A DNA stretch of 64,000 nt from Joyebacterum sp964521425 (GCA_964521425.1 CAZFRO010000011.1:1-64000), one strand, 5' to 3'; shown: positions 44,786 through 55,500, counted from the first letter of the stretch. The notes: generated by a model not told the origin, from the sequence alone. Numbers and translations: made by a program.

Positions 44786-45700
44786 ATGCTGGACCAAGAC
44801 ATCATCACAGAACTCAGGGCGATAGCTCCCGGATGCGTTCATCCGGACGAGCCCATGGCCAAGCATACGTCCTTCGGTCTGGGAGGTCCTGCCGATGTCT
44901 ACGTCCAGCCGCTCGACGAAGGTAGCCTCAAGGAGTGCGCGACGCTTCTGAAGGGCGCCGGTGTGGCGATCAAGATTCTGGGGCGAGGCACCAATCTGCT
45001 CGTGAGAAGCGGGGGCATCGAAGGAGCCGTCCTTTCCACCGAGCAGGCGCTCAGCACGCTGCGTGCCGACGGCGGAGTCGTGACCGTTGGCAGTGGGATC
45101 CCGCTGAGCGGACTCCTGAGCTTCTGCGCCGAGTCCGGTCTTACTGGGCTTGAGCCTCTCGCCGGGATTCCCGGCAGTGTCGGTGGAGCCGCCGTCATGA
45201 ACGCCGGAAGCTACGACGTCTGGTTCGCAGACCATCTCGAATCCGTTGTGGTCTTCGAACCAGGGGAGAGTTCCGTGCGGGTCGCAGGAAGCGAACTCGA
45301 TGCCTCCTACAGGCGCATGGGCATTCCGGAGGGACACGTCGTCGAGAGGGTCGTCCTGACCCTTGCCGACGAGAGTCCTTCAACTGTCGCAGCACGACTG
45401 CAGGAGATCATCGAGCGGAAATGGCGAACGCAGCCGGTCGGCATGCGAAGTGCCGGATGCGTCTTCCGCAATTTCCCAGACAAGGCCGCGTGGGCGCTCA
45501 TCGATTCGGTTGGCCTCGTCGGAGCTCGCATCGGTGGAGCCGTCGTGTCCGACGTGCACGCCAATTTCATACTGAATGACCGGGGGGCGACTCCCGAGGA
45601 CGTCGAGGAGCTGATCACTCTGATCCGTGAACGAGTCAGCGATCACACAGGGCGTGATCTTGAGACTGAGGTGGAGATCGTAGGCAGGAGGGCGCATTGA
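44786..45700 (+). CDS. murB: UDP-N-acetylenolpyruvoylglucosamine reductase
   Basis: The ATG at 44786 follows GAGG by six bases; an ATG at 44762 has no ribosome site. The 304-residue flavoenzyme has KHTSFGLGGPADVYVQP, ILGRGTNLLVRSGG, and LAGIPGSVGGAAVMNAGSYD, typical of type II MurB. The catalytic proton donor, Ser in most members (SAGSxFxNP), is Cys225 here in SAGCVFRNF. The end of the protein (ASDVHANFILNDRGAT-type region and the Glu) is normal. It reduces UDP-GlcNAc-enolpyruvate to UDP-MurNAc. Confidence 0.95.
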   Translation: MLDQDIITELRAIAPGCVHPDEPMAKHTSFGLGGPADVYVQPLDEGSLKECATLLKGAGVAIKILGRGTNLLVRSGGIEGAVLSTEQALSTLRADGGVVTVGSGIPLSGLLSFCAESGLTGLEPLAGIPGSVGGAAVMNAGSYDVWFADHLESVVVFEPGESSVRVAGSELDASYRRMGIPEGHVVERVVLTLADESPSTVAARLQEIIERKWRTQPVGMRSAGCVFRNFPDKAAWALIDSVGLVGARIGGAVVSDVHANFILNDRGATPEDVEELITLIRERVSDHTGRDLETEVEIVGRRAH

Positions 45701-46503
45701 GGGGGACGGACCGGACACGTACAGCACGGCATGATCGCGAAAGGTCCCAGCGCCAGGGTGGGGGAGCGAAGCGGATCACCATCGTGGCGAGCGCACTGCT
45801 GCTCCTGACCGGGATAGCGTTCTCGGCCTACAAGGCGTCCGCATGGGGCGACGAGGCCGGGCGTTTCCCGCTGTCTCTCATGGAGGTCAGCGGGAATGTA
45901 GTCCTGACCGAGGCGGAGGTTGTCGAACTCGCCGGAATCGAGCCGGGGATGGACCTTCTCTCCATCGATCTCGGACGCGTCGAGGCAACGATTACATCGA
46001 ATCCGAGGGTCGAGCGGGCGTATGTGACTCGCCGGCTTCCCGATCACGTGCTCATCCGGCTTGACGAGAAGCTGCCGGCCGCCATCGTGCCCTCAGGCTC
46101 CTCCGGATTCATGGAGGTCGCAGCCGACGGTAGCGTGCTGCCGGGCGCCGAGCGGACTCCATTCATTGACATTCCTCTTATCAGTGGGCTCAACGAACCT
46201 CCCTCAGAGGGCGAGGTGTTTGACTCGGAGAATCTGAGGACGGCTCTGAGTCTCCTGAACACCGCGAGAGAGCTTTCGCCCCCATTCTGGGCGGAGATAT
46301 CAGAAGTGCATATTGCGCCGGGGTCGGGTCTGGTTATCTACACGGTAGCCGACGGGGCAGAGATCAGGTTTGGCTCCGGCGCTTACGACACGATGACGCT
46401 GTCACAACTCTGGGCGGTCCTGAACGATCTCAGGGCGAGAGGTGTGAAGGCCGAGACCATAGACATGAGATTCAGAAGCCAGGTTGTCGTGAGGACCGCC
46501 TGA
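45697..46503 (+). CDS. ftsQ: Cell division protein FtsQ/DivIB
   Basis: The TTG start overlaps the murB stop (TTGA) and follows AGGAGGG by four bases. The 268-residue protein has a basic cytoplasmic tail, one membrane segment (ITIVASALLLLTGIAFSAYKA), a POTRA domain (LSLMEVSGNVVLTEAEVVELAGIEPGMDLL) and an FtsQ-type beta domain ending IDMRFRSQVVVRTA. It recruits FtsL, FtsB and downstream proteins to the septum. Confidence 0.93.
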   Translation: MRGTDRTRTARHDRERSQRQGGGAKRITIVASALLLLTGIAFSAYKASAWGDEAGRFPLSLMEVSGNVVLTEAEVVELAGIEPGMDLLSIDLGRVEATITSNPRVERAYVTRRLPDHVLIRLDEKLPAAIVPSGSSGFMEVAADGSVLPGAERTPFIDIPLISGLNEPPSEGEVFDSENLRTALSLLNTARELSPPFWAEISEVHIAPGSGLVIYTVADGAEIRFGSGAYDTMTLSQLWAVLNDLRARGVKAETIDMRFRSQVVVRTA

Positions 46504-46542
46504 GGCGGACCTCGAGGACGTGCGTAGGACGGGAGGCCCCAC

Positions 46543-47766
46543 TTGAAGCGGAGCGAGATCATTGTCGGCCTCGATCTGGGTTCGAGCAGGATTAAGGTAG
46601 TCGTCGCGGATGTCGGGGATTCGGAGCTTCCGGAGATCCTCGGGATCGGTGAGTCGCGTTCCACGGGGATAGAAGCCGGCGTCATAGTCAACATGGAGAG
46701 GGCGGCGGACTCTATTCGCGAGGCGGTCATGGCAGCCGAGAAGAGCGCGGACGTTGAAATCGGCACCGCTGCGATCTCACTCAACGGGGAGCACATCAAG
46801 GGCATCGACAGCCGGGGCGTCATAGCCGTCTCCGGAGCGAACGGTGAGATCACGCGATCTGAGGTGTCCACCGTGCTCGATGCGGCCAAGACCCTGGCTC
46901 TGCCGGTTGGTCGATCGGTCGTGGACGTGCTTCCTCAGGAGTTCTTCGTCGACGGGCAGCGGGGGATCCGCGATCCCATCGGCATGTCGGGCGTGCGCCT
47001 CGGGTCCAAGGTCCACATCGTCACGGCCGAGGAGCGCGTAATCGACAACTCCATCAGAGCCGTGCGGAAGGCCGGGGTGAGGGAGAGCATCATGGTTGCC
47101 AAGCCGGTTGCGGCGGGGCTCTCGTCGCTCCCCGCTGACGAACGAGAACTCGGCGTTCTCCTCGTGAACATCGGCGCCGACACGACGGGTGTTGCCCTTC
47201 ACCACGGGGGGGCGATTCGGTGTGCCGGGGTTGTTGGATGGGGAGCATCGAGCATCACAAACGACATTGCCGTGGGGCTCAGAATGCCGCTGGTCAAGGC
47301 AGAACTCCTCAAGCGCAAGTCAGGCTGCGCCAAGATGTCCATGATCGGGAACTCGGCTCTCGAGATCCCGAGCGTGGGTGGTCGACCATCGCGGGAGAGC
47401 TCGACACACATGCTGTCCGCCATCATCGAACCCCGGGTTCGTGAGATCCTCGAACTGGCATTGGCCGAAGTCGGGGACACGGAGTATTGGGGGAGGACCG
47501 CGGCGGGTGTTGTCCTGACAGGCGGGGGAGCGAAGCTCAGTGGTGTGGCCGACGTGGCCGAGGACATCTTTGGAATGCCGGCGAGAGTCGGACTCCCCGA
47601 CAGAGTGTCGGGGCTCTTCGATGCGATAGCGGATCCATCTCATGCTGCGGTTGTCGGTGTTGCCATTGCGGCGTCACGTGCACCGAGAAGACGGCGCAGA
47701 CGGAATGATGGGGCGGTTCTTGGAACCGTCCGCAAGGTCAGGCAGTGGGTCGACGGCCTCCTTTAG
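46543..47766 (+). CDS. ftsA: Cell division actin-like ATPase FtsA
   Basis: The TTG start at 46543 follows GGGAGG by six bases. The 407-residue protein has the actin-fold phosphate loops IIVGLDLGSSRIKVVVAD and LLVNIGADTTGVALHHGG, the SHS2-type 1C insertion (AAEKSADVEIGTAAISLNGEHI), VVLTGGGAKLSG, and a C-terminal amphipathic helix (TVRKVRQWVDGLL) for membrane binding. It tethers FtsZ filaments to the membrane. Confidence 0.96.
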   Translation: MKRSEIIVGLDLGSSRIKVVVADVGDSELPEILGIGESRSTGIEAGVIVNMERAADSIREAVMAAEKSADVEIGTAAISLNGEHIKGIDSRGVIAVSGANGEITRSEVSTVLDAAKTLALPVGRSVVDVLPQEFFVDGQRGIRDPIGMSGVRLGSKVHIVTAEERVIDNSIRAVRKAGVRESIMVAKPVAAGLSSLPADERELGVLLVNIGADTTGVALHHGGAIRCAGVVGWGASSITNDIAVGLRMPLVKAELLKRKSGCAKMSMIGNSALEIPSVGGRPSRESSTHMLSAIIEPRVREILELALAEVGDTEYWGRTAAGVVLTGGGAKLSGVADVAEDIFGMPARVGLPDRVSGLFDAIADPSHAAVVGVAIAASRAPRRRRRRNDGAVLGTVRKVRQWVDGLL

Positions 47767-47863
47767 GAGGCGTTCCGGAGGAATACAAATGGGTAAACGA
47801 CGGAAAGCAAGCAGTGGACAGACGGGATCGCGGCTCAAGGGCCGCGGCCCGGAAGGAGGAACG

Positions 47864-49078
47864 ATGCGGTTCCAGTTCGACGCCGAGCCTGATATGAGTG
47901 CTTCGATCAAGGTCGTGGGCGTGGGCGGGGCGGGAGGCAATGCGATCAACAGGATGATAGAGTCGGGCTTCACCGGTGTGGAGTTCATCGCCATCAACAC
48001 GGACGCTCAGGCGCTTGAGGGCTCACTCGCCGCAACCCGGATCCAGATCGGTCGCGAGCTGACGCACGGGCTGGGATCCGGCGGAAAGCCGGAGGTCGGC
48101 AGGAAGGCGATCGAGGAGGATGAGGAGCAGGTTGCCAATGCCATCAAGGGTGCGGACATGGTGTTCATCACCGCCGGGATGGGCGGGGGCACCGGCACGG
48201 GCGCGGGCCCGGTCGTGGCGCGGATGGCGAAGAAGATGGGGGCTCTCGTGGTGGGGATCGCCACGAAGCCGTTCCTCTTCGAGGGTCAGTTGAGAATGCG
48301 ACAGGCTGTCGAAGGCGTTGACGCCCTCAGGCAGGCGGTCGACACTGCCATCGTGATTCCGAACCAGCGGCTTCTGGCCGTCGCCAGCAAGAACACACCG
48401 GTCGGTGAGGCTTTCCGTATCGCCGATGAGGTTCTGCTCCGTGCGACAAAGGGGGTCACCGACCTCATCATGATTCCAGGGCTCATCAATCTCGATTTCG
48501 CCGATGTGAAGTCGGTGATGCTCGAGATGGGAGATGCAGTGATGGGCACCGGTATCAGCGGCGGCAAGAACAGAGCCGTCGAGGCGGCGCAGCAGTCGAT
48601 ATCGAGTCCTCTTCTCGAGGATGCCACGATCAGGGGGGCAAAGGGCGTTCTCGTCAATGTGACGGGCGGCGCAGACCTCTCCCTCCATGAGATCAGTGAG
48701 GCCGCGATGGTGGTCAACGAGGCCATCGGGGCCGAGACGAACATGATCTTCGGGGCGGTGATTGATGAGTCACTTAAGGACAAGGTCATGATCACGGTCA
48801 TCGCCACAGGAATCGGTGCAGAGCGTAAGAGTGCGGTGGTGGAGCCCAAGAGGGAGCGCGCTGCCAAGCCGGCTGCGCGAATCATCGCAAGGGCAGAGAC
48901 CGCAACGAAGGCGCCACAGCGTCCCCGGTCGGCCCCGAGGAAGATCGAGTCCCCGGAGCCCAAGCGGAAGCGCAATGAGCCTGCCCAGAGGGTTGTCATG
49001 TGCGCCAAAGGCGGTTCGCGCAAGAACTCAAGGCGGGAACTCGAGATACCTACGTTCTTGCGCAGACAGATGGACTGA
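47864..49078 (+). CDS. ftsZ: Cell division GTPase FtsZ
   Basis: The ATG at 47864 follows AGGAGGAACG and opens MRFQFDAEPDMSASIKVVGVGGAGGNA, the normal N-terminus. The 404-residue protein has the tubulin signature AGMGGGTGTGAGP, the T7 loop NLDFADVK, a basic, proline-containing linker and the conserved tail EIPTFLRRQMD that binds FtsA. An in-frame ATG at 47789, also with a ribosome site (GGAGGAATACAA), would add 25 mostly basic residues (MGKRRKASSGQTG...). ftsZ ends the division cluster. Confidence 0.97.
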   Translation: MRFQFDAEPDMSASIKVVGVGGAGGNAINRMIESGFTGVEFIAINTDAQALEGSLAATRIQIGRELTHGLGSGGKPEVGRKAIEEDEEQVANAIKGADMVFITAGMGGGTGTGAGPVVARMAKKMGALVVGIATKPFLFEGQLRMRQAVEGVDALRQAVDTAIVIPNQRLLAVASKNTPVGEAFRIADEVLLRATKGVTDLIMIPGLINLDFADVKSVMLEMGDAVMGTGISGGKNRAVEAAQQSISSPLLEDATIRGAKGVLVNVTGGADLSLHEISEAAMVVNEAIGAETNMIFGAVIDESLKDKVMITVIATGIGAERKSAVVEPKRERAAKPAARIIARAETATKAPQRPRSAPRKIESPEPKRKRNEPAQRVVMCAKGGSRKNSRRELEIPTFLRRQMD

Positions 49079-49126
49079 GTATAATGGGCCTGCACAGGCC
49101 GCACATGTTGAGCGAGGAGGAAGACC

Positions 49127-50788
49127 GTGTCACTCTTCACCAAGCTGTTCGGATTAGGTGAGAGCGATCACTACAACAAGGGAATCGAGCACTACAACCG
49201 CGGTGACTACGACAGCGCCGTCGTGGAGTTTGAGCGTGTTATCGCCGAGACCACGAACAAGTCCAATCCCTACTATCAGCTCGGCATGTTCTACGCCGCG
49301 GAGACGCACGCCCACCTCGGTTTCGCGTTCTACAGGCAGGGGAGTCTGGATGAGGCGGAGGAGCAGTTCCGAAAGGCCGTGGAGGAGAACAACCGGTATC
49401 CCGATCTCCACTACCATCTCGGAATGATCAGCGAGAAACAGGGGCGCTTTGATGAGGCTGTGGAATCGCTCCAGCGCGCTATCGAGATTAACCCCGACTA
49501 CATGGAGGCCTACTGCTATCTGGCTATAGCGTTCTCAGAACGAGGGCGGCATGAAGATGCCATACGGGCGTTTGAGAAGGCGATGAAGCTGGGGCTGGAC
49601 ATTCCGGTTCCGGAAACGCCACAGATCAAAGAGGCCTACGATCGGATCCTGACCGCTCCCTTCGAAGAACTCCGTGGGGCAACGGTCGGGAAGGAGGAGT
49701 TCAGGACACTTCTCAACGACGCAATCACCGCCTTCAATGCGGGGCAGGTGGAGGAGGCGGTGCAGGGGTTCGAGCGCGCGGTCAAGCTCAAGCCGAAGTA
49801 CCCCGATATCCGCGCTCGCCTGGCGATAGCCTACGGCGAACTCGAACGCTACGACGCAGCCGTCGCCGAACTGGATGAGGGGTTGAGCATCAACCCCAAC
49901 TACGTCGATGCACTCTTCTACCGTGGCGTCTTCTGTCTCAAAGCCGGTCGCTATCGGGATGCTCAGGAGAGCCTCAAGCGAGCCGTCGAGCTGGAGCCCG
50001 ACTACTGGGATCTCAGATGCTATCTCGGCGTCGCCTACTTCAAGCGTGGGATGCTCTCCGAATCTAGCGAGGAACTCCTGCGGGTGGTCGAAGCATCTCC
50101 CCGGTATCCGCTCGCCAACTACTACCTCGGAATGGTGTATCACTCGGAGGGTGAGACCGAGAAGGCCGTTGCCTCATTCAAGCAGGCGTTCGAGGACACG
50201 GCGTTCTGGAGCGACGCGCCCGGGATACCCGCGGAGGCGCTTCTTGAGAGTGGCGACTACGACACGGCGATCGAACGGTACAAGGCCGTGATCGCTCAGA
50301 ACGGCGATTACGCAGACCTCAGGTGCGGTCTGGGCGTGGCCTATCTGGCCCGCGGAAAACACGAGGAAGCCGCCCGTGAACTGGAGCAGGCCATCAGCAT
50401 CAACCCGGAGTATGCCGAGGCTCATGCATATCTGGGCCGCGCCAAGGCCGCTCTCGGGCGAGAGGACGAAGCGATAGCGCACCTGTCCAAGGCTCTTCTG
50501 TTCAAGCCCGGGTATGCAGATCTACACCGCGAGCTTGCCGATCGCTACATCGCGAGCGAAAGGTACAACGAGGCCATAGGCGAACTCGAGAGGGCCGTTG
50601 AGATCAACTCAGACTATGTGGAAGCAAGACTGACGCTCGGTCTCACGTACCGACGGGTCGATCGGGCCGATGAATCGGATGAGCAGTTCCGTGAGGTGCT
50701 CAGGGTTGATTCTCGCAATCCGGTGGCCAGGGCGCAGCTCTCGGACTGGACGCCAAGTCACGGAGAGCTCAGGAAGATCAGGCTCTGA
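49127..50788 (+). CDS. Tetratricopeptide-repeat protein downstream of ftsZ
   Basis: A GTG at 49127 follows GAGGAGGAAGACC. The 553-residue protein consists almost wholly of TPR units of 34 residues, about a dozen, with the usual pattern such as AVVEFERVIAE and DEAVESLQRAIEINPDYMEAYCYLA. There is no signal peptide or membrane segment, so it is probably a cytoplasmic scaffold. It lies 48 bases after ftsZ and may share its transcript. The partners are unknown. Confidence 0.88.
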   Translation: MSLFTKLFGLGESDHYNKGIEHYNRGDYDSAVVEFERVIAETTNKSNPYYQLGMFYAAETHAHLGFAFYRQGSLDEAEEQFRKAVEENNRYPDLHYHLGMISEKQGRFDEAVESLQRAIEINPDYMEAYCYLAIAFSERGRHEDAIRAFEKAMKLGLDIPVPETPQIKEAYDRILTAPFEELRGATVGKEEFRTLLNDAITAFNAGQVEEAVQGFERAVKLKPKYPDIRARLAIAYGELERYDAAVAELDEGLSINPNYVDALFYRGVFCLKAGRYRDAQESLKRAVELEPDYWDLRCYLGVAYFKRGMLSESSEELLRVVEASPRYPLANYYLGMVYHSEGETEKAVASFKQAFEDTAFWSDAPGIPAEALLESGDYDTAIERYKAVIAQNGDYADLRCGLGVAYLARGKHEEAARELEQAISINPEYAEAHAYLGRAKAALGREDEAIAHLSKALLFKPGYADLHRELADRYIASERYNEAIGELERAVEINSDYVEARLTLGLTYRRVDRADESDEQFREVLRVDSRNPVARAQLSDWTPSHGELRKIRL

Positions 50789-52518
50789 TGTCTCGCGGAC
50801 GCCGTCGGCGCAAGGACACGTCCACCAAGGGCAGGTCCAGCAAGGACACGTCCACCAAGAATAAGTCCACGAAGGGTAGAGCCACCAAGGACACGTCCGC
50901 CGAGGGTAGGGTGGAGACGTGGCTTGAAGGCCCACCAAGATCCATGGGCGGCAGGGGGCGAGAGCTCTCTGTCGCTCTCTGCTATCCCTCCGAGTACTCG
51001 CTCGGCATGAGCAATCTCGGCTTCCAGTTCACACTGGGGCTTCTCATCTCGGATGAGAACGTTCGCTGCGAGCGGGTCTTCTGGGACGAGGGATCCGGGC
51101 ATCTGGGAAGAAGCTGTGAAACCGGCACACCGCTCAGCGACTTTGATGTGATCGCATTCTCCATCTCATTTGAAGATGACTACTTCAATCTCGTTCGCGT
51201 GCTTCAAGCAGCCGGCCTTGCGCCGTTTGCGGCTGAGAGAGGGGAGAGTGATCCCCTCATCGTCTTCGGGGGCGTCTGTGCGTTCCTGAACGCCGAACCG
51301 ATTGCGCCGCTCGTCGATGCCGTTCTGGTCGGTGAAGCCGACGCGCTGCTTCATCCATTCCTGGCCGTGCTCCTGGCCGAGCGTGAGAGTGGGCGGGAGG
51401 TGATCATCCGCGCACTCGCCGAGGTCCCCGGCATCTATGTCCCGGCTCTCGTCGATGTGAAGCGCGATGAGACGGGCAGGGTCGCAAGCTTCTCATGCCA
51501 TGAGGGAGTCTCCCTGCCGATCCGCTCGGCGTGCGGGGGGGGTGGATTCGCGGAGACCGTAGTCCTCTCGTCCGACGCGTACTTCAGCGACATGTTCCTG
51601 ATCGAGATCTCGCGCGGGTGTCGGAGGGGATGCCGTTTCTGCGCCGCCGGCCACATATACGGGGCCGTCCGACACAGAGCGGCGACGGATTGCATAGAAC
51701 GTGTGCGAGCGGCGCTGCCGTTCGCGCGTAAGGTCGGTCTGGTGAGCGCGTCGTTGGGTGACCATCCCGAGATCCGCCTGATACTCCGCGAGCTTGTGTC
51801 GATGGGTGTTGAGGTAAGCGTGGCGTCGCTGCGAATAGAGAGTGTCGATGCCGAGCTGGCCGGTCTGCTTGTCGACTGCGGTGTGAGGACCGCCACGCTC
51901 GCTCCGGAAGCCGGGACGGAGCTGCTGCGTCGCAGGATAGGGAAGGGCACGAGTGATGCGACGATACTCCGTGCGGTAGCTGTTGCTTCGGCGGCCGGGA
52001 TGAAGAAGGTGAGGCTCTACTTCATGTTGGGGCTTCCCGGAGAGACGGACGAGGACATTGAGGCCATCGCCGGGCTTGTCCGTCAGGCTCAGTCAGCGGC
52101 CTCCGGGGAGGGTAGGGCCAGAGTCACCGTCAGTCTCTCCCCGTTCGTTCCGAAGCCGAGGACGCCGCTCGAGTGGGCGCCGGCGGCGGGAGAGCGGGAG
52201 CTCCGTCAGAGAATAGCCATGCTTCGCCGGCTGCTTTCCACGAAACCCCGCGTTCGGCTTACGAGCGCCGGGCCGCGAGAGGCGAGGCGGGAGGCCGTGC
52301 TGGCACGTGGAGGACGTGAGCTGGCGGGGCCGATCGTGGCGGTTGCGACTCAAGGTGTGCCGTGGAAGGCGGCGCTTAAGCGCGCCGGCGTGGATGCGGA
52401 GTGGATCGTCGGAAGAGAGTACGATAGAGATGAGCTTCTTCCATGGGAGACCGTCGATTCGGGGCCATCGAAGGACGCTCTGAGGCTGGTCTACGAGAAG
52501 CTCATGCCAAGACGATAG
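50788..52518 (+). CDS. Radical SAM protein with cobalamin-binding-like N-terminal domain and repeat tail
   Basis: The ATG overlaps the preceding stop (TGATG). After a basic start (MSRGRRRRK) six five-residue repeats (KDTST, KGRSS, KDTST, KNKST, KGRAT, KDTSA) occupy residues 9-38. The main protein of 576 residues resembles uncharacterised radical SAM proteins with a cobalamin-binding-type N-domain (ALCYPSEYSLGMSNLGFQF, VFGGVCAFLNAEPI, GEADAL), then the iron-sulphur motif CRRGCRFC, and MLGLPGETDEDI in the TIM barrel. The nearest family I recognise is the group next to DUF2344 and Rne/Rng in many genomes, but those genes are not here. The reaction is unknown. Confidence 0.8.
   Translation: MSRGRRRRKDTSTKGRSSKDTSTKNKSTKGRATKDTSAEGRVETWLEGPPRSMGGRGRELSVALCYPSEYSLGMSNLGFQFTLGLLISDENVRCERVFWDEGSGHLGRSCETGTPLSDFDVIAFSISFEDDYFNLVRVLQAAGLAPFAAERGESDPLIVFGGVCAFLNAEPIAPLVDAVLVGEADALLHPFLAVLLAERESGREVIIRALAEVPGIYVPALVDVKRDETGRVASFSCHEGVSLPIRSACGGGGFAETVVLSSDAYFSDMFLIEISRGCRRGCRFCAAGHIYGAVRHRAATDCIERVRAALPFARKVGLVSASLGDHPEIRLILRELVSMGVEVSVASLRIESVDAELAGLLVDCGVRTATLAPEAGTELLRRRIGKGTSDATILRAVAVASAAGMKKVRLYFMLGLPGETDEDIEAIAGLVRQAQSAASGEGRARVTVSLSPFVPKPRTPLEWAPAAGERELRQRIAMLRRLLSTKPRVRLTSAGPREARREAVLARGGRELAGPIVAVATQGVPWKAALKRAGVDAEWIVGREYDRDELLPWETVDSGPSKDALRLVYEKLMPRR
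50812..50901 (+). repeat. Six tandem 15-base units in the radical SAM gene
   Basis: Six imperfect copies of a 15-base unit (AAGGACACGTCCACC and variants) run in frame. They encode Lys-rich pentapeptides and end before the conserved N-terminal domain. Confidence 0.85.
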
Positions 52519-52544
52519 CTGGCAGGATGTGAGTTCGGAGACCC

Positions 52545-55500
52545 TTAGTCCGGCTCGATGCTCTTTCGGATGGCCGCGAGCAGGTTGTTGAACTCGTACG
52601 GCTTCTGGAGGAACTGGTACCCGCGGTCGCGGATCTCTGTCCACTGTGACTTCTGGCCCGTGTAGCCGCTGCTGAGAAGGACGTTGATGTCCGGGGAGCG
52701 AGTCAGAAGCTCGTCCACAAGCGTGACCCCGCTCTTGCCGGGCAGAACAACGTCACTGAAGATGAGATCGAATCTCCCTTCCTCCTGGTCGAACAGCTCA
52801 AGCGCCTGCTCAGCACTCTCGGCGGCAACGATGTCGTAGCCGCTGTCCTTGAGCGCGCCCACTGCGAAGTCCCTTACCAGAGGCTCGTCCTCCACGAGCA
52901 GGATGCGTTCTCCGCGTCCCGACTCCACGATCTTAAGCGAAGCCTCATCCGACGTATCATCGGGCCCGGCATCCGTCGTCGGGATGTGAATGAGGAAAGT
53001 CGTGCCGTGGCCGACCTCCGTCTGAACCTGGATCCATCCCTCGTGCTGGCGGATGATGCCGTAGGCGCCGGCAAGGCCAAGACCCGTGCCCTCGCCGCGT
53101 CCCTTGGTTGTGAAGAAGGGCTCGAAGATCCTGTCCACGACCTCGGGGGGTATTCCGGATCCGGAGTCCGTAACCGAGATGCAGATGTACTCCCCGGATG
53201 AGCAATCACCCTTGGACGGACAATCGTTCTCGCCCACCTGGATACACTTGGCGCCCACGGTCAGACTTCCTCCGTGCGGCATCGCATCGCGCGCGTTGAC
53301 GACCATGTTGATGAGCACCTGTTCGATCTGCCCGCCGTCCACCTTGATACAGGGGAGACCGTCGGCGATATCCGTATGAAGCGCGATGTCCTCTCCGATG
53401 AGCCGCCTCATCATCTTCTCCAGGTCGGCGATGATGCCGCCTGCGTCCAGGATCTTGGACTCGAGCGGCTGCCTGCGGCTGAACGCAAGAAGCTGGCCCG
53501 TGAGGTTGGCTGCTCGGTCGGCGCCCTTCTTGACCTCGGTGATGTACGATCTGAGTGGGTTATCGTCCTCCATCTTCGCAAGTGCGAGATCCGAGTACCC
53601 GGTGATGGCTGTGAGGAGATTGTTGAAATCGTGAGCGACACCTCCCGCGAGCCGTCCGACGGCCTCCATCTTCTGCGCCTGCAAGAGCTGCCCCTGAGCC
53701 TCGGAGAGTTCCGCCAGGCTCTTCTCGAGTTCACCGAGGGCATTGACCTTCCGCCACGATGCCGCTATCTGGTTCGCGAGCGCCGTGAGGATCGCCACAT
53801 CGGCCCGTTTGAGATCGGGAGACAGCATCACCAGCGCGCCGAAGACCTCTCCCTCGGTGACAAGTGGGGCTGCGACGAGATGCTCGATCTTACCACGGTG
53901 ACATGCATCCGGCGGGGACGTGGCTGCATCTCTGAATGAGTCTCCGACGACGCTTCGTCCATCCTCGACAAAGATGCTGCTCCCGTCGAGAAGCGTGGCC
54001 CTCGAGTCTGCCGGAATGAGCTCCGTGAGCGATTGCGCCTGGGCCGAGTCGTCCAGCATCAGGGCTCTGGTGCAGGTGTCCAGATCCAGGAGCGAGGCGG
54101 CAGCCGTGTCGAGAACCTGCTTGGGTGTGAGAGCGCGAGCCATGGCAAGCGCGGCCGAGTTCACGGCGTGGAGCAGCTTCTCAGCTCGTTTCCGGTCAGT
54201 GATGTCTCTCAGAATCCAGACGTATGAGTGCGGTTTGCCATCGGGATCTGTCATCGGTGAGACAGTCATCTCACAGTCGAATGTTGTTCCGTCCCGGTGT
54301 CTATTGACGTGGGTTCCGTGCCAGATGCCACCGGAGGTCACGGCCTTGATCATCGCCGCGTGGATCTTGGCAGCAGAAGGCTCCGCGCTGAGTGTGTCGG
54401 GAACCAGACCAAGAAGCTCATCGTGATCGTAGCCGTACGTCAGCTCGGCTGCACTGTTGACGTAGGTGATCCTGAACTCGAGGTCCGTCACCATGATGCC
54501 ATCGGAGACCTGGGTCGGGATCGAACTGAGGAAGCGCAGCTGATCCTCGGCCCGCCGGCGTTCGATCGACGTTCCGATCTGTCCGGACACGAACTTGAGC
54601 ATTGCCAGGTCGTCTTCATCGAACTCGTCCGGATTGTCATAGCTCTGGACCACGATCGCGCCGATGACCTCGCCTCGGGCGTGGAGCGGAACACCAAGCC
54701 AGATATCGCTGGGCGTGCCGATCATGTCGACCTCTCCGCGTGCCACCATTGCGTCGCCCGTCTCCTGGTCGAGCAGGAGGGCCCTGTCGTTGTGTATGAC
54801 GTTGGCCGTGAGACTTCTCCCGGCCGGGAACGATCCGTAGATACCCTGGTCGTGCTGATCCAGGAAGTAGGGAAGGGCAATGGTGTCGGTGTCGCTGTCG
54901 TAGAGCGCTATGAAGAAGTTATCGGTGTTCAGGACCTTCCCCAGCTCCGTGTGGATCGTCTCGTAGAGCTCATCCATGTCCTCAGTAGTGTGCGCGGCGC
55001 TCGCGACCACGTAGGCGACCTGCTGCATCGCCTCGGCGCGCCTCATCTCGGTGATATCCATGCCTGAACTCAAGGTCCCCGTGATGGTTCCATCTGCGCC
55101 GTATATCATCGTGTTGTGCCAGGCCACCGTCCGTGTGTTGCCCTTGGCCGTCACAATTTCGTTCTCGTAGTGCGCCACGGGCACGATATCGCCCGCCATG
55201 AGCAGTTTGAACGCCCCTCTTACCTCCTCGCGGGAGTCCTCCGGCACGAACCAGTCGAACCAGTTCTGCCCGATCACCTCGTCCTCGCTCGACTCCAGCA
55301 TCTCGCAGCCGCGTGTGTTGATCATCGTGACCAGGCCATCGGGTCCCAGGGCCACGAATGCCGCCTCAGCGAGGTCCAGGTAGCCCTGGGCGCGATCGCG
55401 GGCGTGCTTCATCTTCTCGACGGCCTCGAATCGGAGAAGGGCCGCCGCCAGCATCTCCGCCGCCGCTGCTATCGGTCCCATATCCTCCGGTGGAGGCGTC

